Origin: a bacterium
GTDB taxonomy: Bacteria > Gemmatimonadota > Gemmatimonadetes > Gemmatimonadales > Gemmatimonadaceae
DNA: 6,318 nt
Direction: 5' to 3'
NCBI GenBank assembly: GCA_021802745.1
Contig: JAJZRK010000189.1
Location: 1 to 6,318 of the forward strand
Positions 1 through 5,760 of the stretch are shown here, in pieces; positions within the stretch are counted from its first letter, which is position 1; every line of letters starts with the position of its first letter. The translations under genes were made by a program, and so were the position numbers. The notes beneath the pieces were generated by a model that searched no databases, was not told where the DNA came from, and saw only the letters and a list, made by a program, of their open reading frames with translations.

Positions 1-1
1 T

Positions 2-193
2 TCCGATCGCGACAGCTGGCCTGTCGCGGCCGGCCCCGGGTTTACCTACCCGGCGGTCGAGCCGACCGAGCGGATCGATTACGTGCTTTTGTCACCGCAA
101 TTCCGCGTGGTGGCCGCCCGCGTTTCCGATACCAAGGCGTCGGACCACCGCTCCGTCGTGGTCGATGTGATCCTTGCCTCACCGCGTCGATGA
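2..193 (+). CDS. EEP-superfamily (endonuclease/exonuclease/phosphatase) protein, C-terminal fragment
   Basis: Only the last 63 codons are present; the 5' part lies left of the window. The reading frame starts at base 2 and ends with TGA at 191-193. The fragment carries the C-terminal signature of the PF03372 fold: a D-x-W pair (residues 4-6), a G-x-T-Y-P turn (13-17), the RIDYVL strand (24-29) and the SDHR motif (47-50), followed by a hydrophobic strand. In this family the Asp of RIDY and the Asp-His of SDH help form the metal-dependent phosphodiester or phosphomonoester hydrolysis site. The usual SDHRP has Ser in place of Pro here, outside the catalytic pair. The active-site half and any signal peptide are missing, so the substrate (nucleic acid, phospholipid or sugar phosphate) and cell location cannot be told. 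The stop lies 32 nt before the next start on the same strand, which suggests co-transcription with the SusC/SusD pair. Family call is firm; function is open. Confidence 0.85.
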   Translation, partial: SDRDSWPVAAGPGFTYPAVEPTERIDYVLLSPQFRVVAARVSDTKASDHRSVVVDVILASPRR

Positions 194-214
194 TGGCGCG
201 TCCTTATCCACCCC

Positions 215-220
215 AGGAGG
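215..220 (+). promoter_or_regulatory. Shine-Dalgarno site that fixes the SusC-like start
   Basis: A perfect AGGAGG lies 5 nt before GTG 226. The in-frame ATG at 190 has no purine-rich sequence in front of it. Starting at 226 also puts a basic n-region right before the hydrophobic signal segment, as expected for an exported protein. Confidence 0.8.
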
Positions 221-225
221 AAGCA

Positions 226-3200
226 GTGCGGATACGAACCCATGCTCAGGCACTTCTGCGCATCGGGTGGCGACTGGCCAGTGCGCTGGCGGTCGTCGCC
301 TTCATTCTCAGCGCCCGGCCCGCCTGGGCTCAGTCGGGCACCGTCGAAGGCCGCGTTACCGACGCCGGTACCGGGTTGCCGCTGGCGATGGTGCAGGTCT
401 CGGTGACGGGCACGCGCGTCGGCGCGGCGACCGGACCGGATGGACGATTTCGCATCACAGGCGTCCCGGCCACGGCGCACGAGCTGACCGCGCGGCGCAT
501 CGGGTACAAGCCGTCGACCGCCACGTTCACGCTTGATGCAAAAGGCAGTGCGACGGTCGCCATCGCGATGACCGTCAGCGCCACGACGCTGGAGGCGACG
601 GTGGTGACGGGCGCCGTGGGCGACACGCGCAAGCGCGCCATCGGCAACTCCGTGGCCACCGTGAGCGCGTCGGAGGCCGTGGGCAAGATCGCCGTCGCGA
701 ACCTCACCGAGCTGATGCAGGCGAAGACGCCGGGCCTCACGTTGATGCCCGGTTCTGGTTCCGCGGGAACCGCCACCAACTACCGGCTCCGCGGCGCCGG
801 CTCGCTCTATGGCAACAACACGCCGACCGTCTATGTCGACGGCGTACGCGTCAGCTCGCGTGACCAGGGTTCCTACAACGCATTCGGACAGACCGTGTCG
901 TCGCTGGATGCCATCAACCCGGGCGACATCGAGAGCATCGAGGTGATCAAGGGACCGGCGGCCGCAACGCTGTACGGCGCCGAGGCCGCCGCGGGCGTCA
1001 TCCAGATCATCACCAAGCGGGGACGCGCGGGCACCGTGAAGTGGGATGCGCGTTACGAAATTGGCGCCTCCGACTGGGACAAGAACCTCCGCCCGATCAA
1101 CTACGGCATCGCGACGGCGGCGAAGATCGCCGATCCCGTGACGTGGCCCGGGTTCAAGGGCAAGCCGGTGGGCGACATCATCTCGTTGCGGCCGATGACG
1201 GACGGCCGCGCGCTGCGCACCGGCAAGATGTCGAAGCTCGCGGTATCGGCGAGTGGCGGCACGGACCGGTCCAACTTCTTCGTGTCGCTGGGCGCCGACA
1301 AGGAAGAGGGGACGTACTTCAACAACTTTGCCAACCTCAACTCGATTCGCGGCAACTTCTCGTTTGCGCCGACGAACAAGCTGAGCTTCAGCACGAGCGT
1401 GGGCATCAGTCACAACCACGTGCGCCTGCCGCTCAACGACAACGCGGCACAAGGCATGATCATCAGTTCGTATCTTGCCATGCCGGGGCGCGCCTACGCC
1501 TACCCGGGCGGCGAGGGGTACTTCACCATCACGCCCGAGCTCGCGAATCGCTACGACAACCAGACGGTCGCCGACCGCTTCATCGTCGGCATGAGCGCGG
1601 ACTACAATCCGGTGCCGTGGTTCCACAACAAGCTCCGGGCCGGCCTCGACGTCAACGTCGGCGCGGCGACGCTGTACTTTGCCCCGGACGCCAAGGCGAC
1701 GTACGCGCCGCGATTCAGCATGGACATCGACAACTCCAAGGGCTTCCTCGCCGAGGGGCGGCCACTCAGCAAGAACCTGACGCTGAACTACGACGCCACG
1801 GTGTCGTACGACCTGTCGACCGAGCTGAAGAGCAACTCCTCCTTCGGCATGCAGTACCTGGCCAATCAGTACAAGCGCACGGACGCCATCGGCACCGATC
1901 TGGGGAGCGCCGGCATCAAGTCCGTCTCGTCGGCGGCCGTCACCATCAGCTCGCAGGATTTTGCCGAGCAGAAGTCCTTCGGCCTCTACGCGCAGGAGCA
2001 GCTGGCCTGGCGCGATCGCCTGTTTGCCACGGCGGCCGTGCGCATGGACAACAACTCCGCATTCGGGTCGGATCTCAACCGCGTCTTCTACCCGAAACTC
2101 TCGCTGTCCTACGCCATCTCCGAGGAACCGTTCTTCCGGCTGCCGTATGTCGACGAGCTCCGCCTGCGCGCCGCGTGGGGCCAGGCCGGCAACTCGCCCG
2201 GACCGCTCGACGCACTGCGCTCGTACACGTCGTCGGTGGTCACGACCGCCACCGGAACCCAGTCCGCGCTGCGCTACAGCACGGTGGGCAATCCGGGCCT
2301 GAAGCCGGAACGCGGGAATGAGATCGAACTCGGATTCGAAACCAGCTCATTCGATGGCCGCCTCGGACTGGACGTCACCTACTACAACAAGCGGACCAAC
2401 GACGCGCTGATGCCGGTCGCGAATCCGCTGTCAACCGGCTTCTCCGGCAGCCAGCTCGTCAACCTCGGCACGATCTCGAACAGCGGCTTCGAGATGCGGA
2501 TCGACGGAACACCGTACCGCAGCAAGCCGGTGACCGTCGAAGCCACCTTCACGCTGTCGACGAACCGGAACCGGCTTGTCTCGTTCGGCGACAACCGGCC
2601 ACCGATCATCTACGGGCAGTACGCGCAGTCGCAGCGCCACCAGGTGGGATACCCGCTTGGCGGGTTCTGGGCGCAACGGGTGAAGCGCAACCCGGATGGG
2701 ACGCCGACGCTCGTCAGCGGCCGACCCGTGATCGACCCCGTCAGCGTCTACATGGGTCCCTCGGCCCCGACGCGTGAAATGGCCTTCTCGCCGAACATCA
2801 CCATCTTCGAGAAGTTCCACTTCAATGGCCTGCTCGACTACAAAGGCGGACACTACCAGTTCAACGTGAAGGACTGGCGGCGTGACCGATCGGGCGTCTC
2901 GTGGGCAACGGTCAACCCGAAGGCCGACCCCAACGACGTGATCGTGCGGCAGTTCGCCTCGCAGACGTTCATGCACATCCAGCAGGCGGATTTCGTGAAG
3001 CTCCGCAGCCTGTCGCTGAGCTACGACCTGCCCACGCGGCTGCTCCAGAAGTACATCGGCATCGACAATGCCACGTTCTCCGTGGCTGGCCACAACCTGA
3101 AGATCTGGACCAAGTACGGCGGGGCAGACCCCGAGGTGAACTTCAACGGCACGTCCACGTTCTATCACGACGATTCATGGACCGTGCCGCAGACCCGTCG

Positions 3201-3231
3201 CTTCTCGGCCTCGTTCGCGGTGAGGTTCTAA
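226..3231 (+). CDS. SusC/RagA-like TonB-dependent outer-membrane transporter
   Basis: Imports a ligand across the outer membrane using TonB-ExbBD energy, working with the adjacent SusD-like lipoprotein. The product is 1001 residues, a normal SusC length. Residues 1-35 form a signal peptide (basic start, hydrophobic core about 18-30, AWA-Q cleavage site). Residues about 39-120 are a carboxypeptidase-regulatory-like beta-sandwich, the N-terminal extension typical of SusC. A TonB-box-like stretch, LEATVVTG, lies at 122-129. The plug domain (about 133-266) includes the TVYVDGVRV strand (201-209) and the DIESIEVIKGP to LYGAEAAAGVIQIITKRG region (234-266), a close variant of the SusC/RagA plug signature. 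The rest is a beta-barrel rich in aromatic strands, ending in FSASFAVRF with the terminal Phe typical of BAM substrates. GTG 226 is preferred over ATG 190. The last base of the stop is the first base of the next ATG. No regulator is visible. Substrate is unknown. The sequence appears intact. Confidence 0.95.
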   Translation: MRIRTHAQALLRIGWRLASALAVVAFILSARPAWAQSGTVEGRVTDAGTGLPLAMVQVSVTGTRVGAATGPDGRFRITGVPATAHELTARRIGYKPSTATFTLDAKGSATVAIAMTVSATTLEATVVTGAVGDTRKRAIGNSVATVSASEAVGKIAVANLTELMQAKTPGLTLMPGSGSAGTATNYRLRGAGSLYGNNTPTVYVDGVRVSSRDQGSYNAFGQTVSSLDAINPGDIESIEVIKGPAAATLYGAEAAAGVIQIITKRGRAGTVKWDARYEIGASDWDKNLRPINYGIATAAKIADPVTWPGFKGKPVGDIISLRPMTDGRALRTGKMSKLAVSASGGTDRSNFFVSLGADKEEGTYFNNFANLNSIRGNFSFAPTNKLSFSTSVGISHNHVRLPLNDNAAQGMIISSYLAMPGRAYAYPGGEGYFTITPELANRYDNQTVADRFIVGMSADYNPVPWFHNKLRAGLDVNVGAATLYFAPDAKATYAPRFSMDIDNSKGFLAEGRPLSKNLTLNYDATVSYDLSTELKSNSSFGMQYLANQYKRTDAIGTDLGSAGIKSVSSAAVTISSQDFAEQKSFGLYAQEQLAWRDRLFATAAVRMDNNSAFGSDLNRVFYPKLSLSYAISEEPFFRLPYVDELRLRAAWGQAGNSPGPLDALRSYTSSVVTTATGTQSALRYSTVGNPGLKPERGNEIELGFETSSFDGRLGLDVTYYNKRTNDALMPVANPLSTGFSGSQLVNLGTISNSGFEMRIDGTPYRSKPVTVEATFTLSTNRNRLVSFGDNRPPIIYGQYAQSQRHQVGYPLGGFWAQRVKRNPDGTPTLVSGRPVIDPVSVYMGPSAPTREMAFSPNITIFEKFHFNGLLDYKGGHYQFNVKDWRRDRSGVSWATVNPKADPNDVIVRQFASQTFMHIQQADFVKLRSLSLSYDLPTRLLQKYIGIDNATFSVAGHNLKIWTKYGGADPEVNFNGTSTFYHDDSWTVPQTRRFSASFAVRF
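3222..3225 (+). promoter_or_regulatory. Shine-Dalgarno site inside the SusC-like gene, for the SusD-like start
   Basis: GAGG within the last codons of the SusC-like gene sits 5 nt before ATG 3231. Together with the TAATG stop-start overlap, this points to translational coupling, which would keep the two partners in fixed ratio. A second in-frame ATG at 3255 follows a weaker AAAGG and remains a possible start. Confidence 0.65.
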
Positions 3232-4526
3232 TGCACACCACTTCAAAGGCACTTATGCGCCGAGTCGGCGTGGCTGCGGCCTGCGGCCTCTTGCTCACCG
3301 GATGCTCGGACATCCTCTCGGTCTCGAACCCCAAGGCGCTCCAGGAGGAGCAGCTTCTCAACCCCGCACTCGAGCAGTTCATCGTGAACGGCTCCGTCGG
3401 CGAGTTCCAGTACGCCTACGGGTTCTATTCCATGTGGTCCGGCGTGCTCGCGGACGAGCTCTATACGGACCATACGACGGTCGGCATCCGCGAACTCTCG
3501 CTGCACAACTTCCTCGACTCCAATGGCCCGAACCAGTCGGTGTTCGAGTTCCTGTCGCGGGCCCGCACTTCCTCGGACGACGCGGTCACGCGTCTCAAGC
3601 CGATGCTCGGCACGTCCGCCGGCAGCAGCCTGAACATTGCGAAGGCGCTGGCCTACGGCGGGTATTCCTACGTGCTGCTCGGCGAGGGTTTCTGCGAGGC
3701 GCCGGTTGCGCTCGGACCGGGACTGTCGTCTGGCGAACTCCTCAAGCGCGCGGTGCAGCACTTCGACAGCGCCGTGACGATCGCACAGGCATACGCGGCC
3801 GTGGCGGGCCAGTCCGCCGCCAACATCGCCGCTGCAAACGACATCATCAACATGTCGCGCGTCGGCGCCGCGCGTGCGTCGCTCAAGTCGGGCGACAACG
3901 CCAAGGCGCGCGCGTACGCCCTGCTCGTCCCCGAGACCTACGAGAAGCTGTCCTACTACTCCTCGAACTCGGTGCGCGAGAACAACTACGTGAACAGCGG
4001 CCTCCGCAACCCCGGCGGCTGGCTCAGCATGGCGCCGCCGTTTGCGAACATGAATGACCCGCGCATTCCGCAGGATCCGGCGAAGCGCACGGGCCTCAAC
4101 TCCAACACGCTCTACATGCCGCTGCGCCCCCTGCAGTACGTCGGGTGGGTCGCCTCGGGCACGGCGCCGACCATCGACATCACGACGAGCGTCAAGATGG
4201 CGAGCGGGTTCGAGGCCAAGTACATCATCCTCGAGGTGGACGGGCCGAACGCGGCGATGCTCACGTTCGTGAACGAGCGTCGGGCGGTTGGCGGCAAGCC
4301 GCCGGTGAACCTGACCGGCGCGGAACTGCTCGCCGAGTTCCGCATGCAGCGTGGCATCGACCTGTACCTCACGGGACAGCGCCTCGGCGACCTGCGCCGG
4401 TACAAGGCGGCGGGCGTGGACCTGTTCCCGAAGGGCAAGTATCCCGTCTTCGTGGATAACTACGGCACGAACACCTGCTTCCTCGTGCCGCTGAACGAGA
4501 AGTCGGGGAATCCGAACTACAAGTAG
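3231..4526 (+). CDS. SusD/RagB-like nutrient-binding outer-membrane lipoprotein
   Basis: Surface lipoprotein expected to cap the SusC-like barrel and deliver ligand to it. The product is 431 residues, shorter than the roughly 500-600 of typical Bacteroidota SusD. The N-terminus has arginines at 10-11, a hydrophobic segment (12-23) and an LLTG-C lipobox with Cys25 as the lipidated residue; mature sequence starts CSDILSVSNP, as in many SusD proteins. Helical TPR-like stretches are visible around 134-155 and 203-233 (the latter with SLKSGDNAKARAYALLV). The C-terminal part shows the RagB/SusD pattern: an ER-R motif near 349-351, then EFRMQRGIDLYLTGQRLGDLRR (369-390) and a final P-L-N-E-x-x-x-NPN motif (420-429). 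Two cysteines remain after lipidation, Cys155 and Cys416, and could form a disulfide. It overlaps the SusC-like gene by one base and is followed by a strong hairpin, so it is probably last in its operon. The ligand cannot be predicted. Confidence 0.93.
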   Translation: MHTTSKALMRRVGVAAACGLLLTGCSDILSVSNPKALQEEQLLNPALEQFIVNGSVGEFQYAYGFYSMWSGVLADELYTDHTTVGIRELSLHNFLDSNGPNQSVFEFLSRARTSSDDAVTRLKPMLGTSAGSSLNIAKALAYGGYSYVLLGEGFCEAPVALGPGLSSGELLKRAVQHFDSAVTIAQAYAAVAGQSAANIAAANDIINMSRVGAARASLKSGDNAKARAYALLVPETYEKLSYYSSNSVRENNYVNSGLRNPGGWLSMAPPFANMNDPRIPQDPAKRTGLNSNTLYMPLRPLQYVGWVASGTAPTIDITTSVKMASGFEAKYIILEVDGPNAAMLTFVNERRAVGGKPPVNLTGAELLAEFRMQRGIDLYLTGQRLGDLRRYKAAGVDLFPKGKYPVFVDNYGTNTCFLVPLNEKSGNPNYK

Positions 4527-4540
4527 TCGCTGGATGCGGT

Positions 4541-4578
4541 GCCGGCGGCCTCCTCTTGCCCAAGAGGAGGCCGTTGGC
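4541..4578 (+). terminator. Long GC-rich hairpin after the SusD-like gene, probable terminator
   Basis: Perfect 12-bp inverted repeat: GGCCTCCTCTTG (4547-4558) and CAAGAGGAGGCC (4561-4572), separated by 2 nt. In plus-strand RNA it extends outward by six more pairs (4541-4546 with 4573-4578), two of them G-U, giving 18 continuous pairs; the tip probably opens to a 4-nt GCCC loop. It starts 14 nt after the stop codon. The downstream flank has no clear U-tract, so it could instead be a Rho-dependent end, a 3'-end-protecting structure or an attenuator between the transporter pair and the esterase. Confidence 0.6.
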
Positions 4579-4589
4579 ATTGTGCCCCT

Positions 4590-4624
4590 GTCCCGCACGC
4601 GGGTTGCCGTTGCCGTGGCGGGAC
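4590..4624 (+). other. Short inverted repeat and TTGCCG tandem upstream of the esterase
   Basis: GTCCCGC (4590-4596) and GCGGGAC (4618-4624) are perfect inverted repeats around a 21-nt spacer that contains a tandem TTGCCG-TTGCCG (4604-4615). It lies about 60 nt before the esterase start, where an operator or 5'-leader structure could sit. In DNA this GC-rich a 7-bp match can occur by chance, so function is only a possibility. Confidence 0.25.
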
Positions 4625-4675
4625 CGTCAATTCGTCCGTACTCGCGCGCTAGGATTTCTCACCGGACGCCGCAGT

Positions 4676-4680
4676 GGAGG
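4676..4680 (+). promoter_or_regulatory. Shine-Dalgarno site for the esterase
   Basis: GGAGG lies 4 nt before ATG 4685. It favours this start over the upstream in-frame ATG at 4556, which lies inside the terminator-like hairpin, and over ATG 4763, which starts immediately at the hydrophobic signal segment. Confidence 0.75.
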
Positions 4681-4684
4681 AAAC

Positions 4685-5686
4685 ATGCAGCGGGTGTCGC
4701 AACCTGGCGGCCGAGGCGCTCCTGGCGCCGACGCCCTCACCGGGAGGGCGGCGGCGAGACGAATGCTCGCCGTGGCCGTCCTTGCCGTTCCGGTCGCCGC
4801 CCCGCCGCGCGCCCTGGCGCAGGACCCGGCACCCTGGCCGGCAGGCGTGCCGCCGACGCACCGCGCCGCACTTGTGCGCGTCGTCGACGATTCCGTCAAG
4901 AGCGCGGCGCTCGGTGGCCGGTGGATGAAGTATCGCGTGTGGCTGCCGGCGACCTACGATGTCGGTGCGCGCCGCTACCCGTCGCTGTACCTGCTGCACG
5001 GCTATGGCGGCGCCTTCAGCAACTGGGAAACGCACACGCGACTTGCCGATCACTTGGCACCCTACGACCTCGTCATCGTGCTGCCGGAAGGGCAGAACTC
5101 GTATTACGTGAACGCCATGGCATTTCCGGCCGAGCGGTTCGAGACGTACATCCAGGACGATCTGGTGAAGGATGTGGAAGCCAAGTACCGGGTGATGCCG
5201 GCCCGGTACGCGCGTGCCATCGGCGGACTCTCTATGGGTGGGTACGGCGCACTCAGGTTCGGCCTCCGCCGCCCAGCCCAATTCGCCGTCGTGGGCAGCA
5301 TGTCGGGCGCGGTGGGCGCCGGCCGTTCGGTGGAAGCCACTGCACCCCCCACGAAACCGGCATCGCCCGCCCAGGTTGCGGCGAGGGAGCGCACCAACGC
5401 TCTGCTTGGCCCGCCCGGAAGCCCCGAGCGCGCCAGCAACGACCTGTTCGCGCTCGTCGAGTCGTCGGATGCCGGAAAGCTCCCGTACTTGTACCTCGAC
5501 TGTGGCACAGAGGACGCCCTGCTCGACGCGAACCGCGAATTCACGGCGCTGCTACTCCGGCGCAGGGCAGCGTACGAGTATCACGAGCTGCCGGGCGGTC
5601 ACACGTGGGACTACTGGGACCGCCGCGTCGTGGCGTTCCTCGACGTGCTCTCACGCCGGATCCCGATCGGCGGACCGCTGCGCTAA
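4685..5686 (+). CDS. Exported alpha/beta-hydrolase, putative esterase (PF00756, esterase D / feruloyl-esterase-like)
   Basis: Serine hydrolase of 333 residues, likely cleaving a carboxylic ester outside the cytoplasm. A long polar n-region ends in a twin arginine (25-26), followed by a hydrophobic segment (27-39) and an ALA-Q cleavage site (43-46), so export is likely; the RRML context makes Tat possible, but Sec is equally plausible. The mature enzyme shows the family landmarks in order: LYLLHGYGG with the oxyanion-hole HGxxG (105-109), LPEGQNSYYVN (133-143), the nucleophile elbow GLSMG with Ser183, the acid in GTED (Asp277), and the base in GGHTWDYW (His306). The triad is complete. A Pro/Ala-rich stretch (219-250) between nucleophile and acid may be a lid or loop. 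Relatives include S-formylglutathione hydrolases, acetylxylan/feruloyl esterases and mycolyltransferase-like proteins; the signal peptide argues against the first. It is separated from the SusD-like gene by 158 nt with a hairpin, so it may be transcribed on its own. Substrate unknown. Confidence 0.92.
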   Translation: MQRVSQPGGRGAPGADALTGRAAARRMLAVAVLAVPVAAPPRALAQDPAPWPAGVPPTHRAALVRVVDDSVKSAALGGRWMKYRVWLPATYDVGARRYPSLYLLHGYGGAFSNWETHTRLADHLAPYDLVIVLPEGQNSYYVNAMAFPAERFETYIQDDLVKDVEAKYRVMPARYARAIGGLSMGGYGALRFGLRRPAQFAVVGSMSGAVGAGRSVEATAPPTKPASPAQVAARERTNALLGPPGSPERASNDLFALVESSDAGKLPYLYLDCGTEDALLDANREFTALLLRRRAAYEYHELPGGHTWDYWDRRVVAFLDVLSRRIPIGGPLR

Positions 5687-5714
5687 CTCGCGCTCCAGCC
5701 CCCCAAACGCCGCT

Positions 5715-5742
5715 GGGCCCGCCACCGACAGGTGACGGGCCC
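5715..5742 (-). terminator. Probable intrinsic terminator of rpoC
   Basis: Read on the minus strand: GGGCCCGTCACC, loop TGTC, GGTGGCGGGCCC, giving 12 continuous pairs including one U-G, followed shortly by GTTT. It begins 18 nt after the rpoC stop. The same pair is a C-A mismatch in plus-strand RNA, so the structure is better suited to terminating rpoC. It could still also slow transcripts leaving the esterase gene, whose stop lies 28 nt to the left. Confidence 0.7.
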
Positions 5743-5760
5743 GTGTGCTTGGACGCCATC

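Noticed and set aside
79..1626. Long minus-strand open frame (515 codons) opposite the SusC-like gene
   Set aside because: Its translation is Arg/Val/Ala/His-rich low-complexity sequence with no motif, as expected for the antisense of a GC-rich gene, and the plus strand codes for a clear protein family.
1041..2321. Plus-strand open frame in another phase within the SusC-like gene
   Set aside because: Gln/Arg-rich shadow translation entirely inside the transporter, whose barrel frame is uninterrupted; no frameshift is needed to explain it.
2901..3230. N-terminal extension of the SusD-like frame into the SusC-like gene
   Set aside because: The upstream 110 codons are a shadow of the transporter; the lipoprotein signal requires a start at 3231 or 3255.
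3243..4598. Minus-strand open frame (451 codons) opposite the SusD-like gene
   Set aside because: Same Arg/His/Val-rich shadow composition, without domain features; the plus strand carries lipobox and SusD motifs.
4627..4655. Candidate sigma70-type promoter for the esterase, with TAGGAT at 4650-4655 as -10
   Set aside because: The -10 matches 4 of 6 consensus bases, but no acceptable -35 hexamer occurs at 16-18 nt spacing, so I do not annotate it.
4556..4684. N-terminal extension of the esterase to ATG 4556
   Set aside because: That ATG lies inside the hairpin and would put 43 extra residues before an already long n-region; GGAGG precedes ATG 4685.
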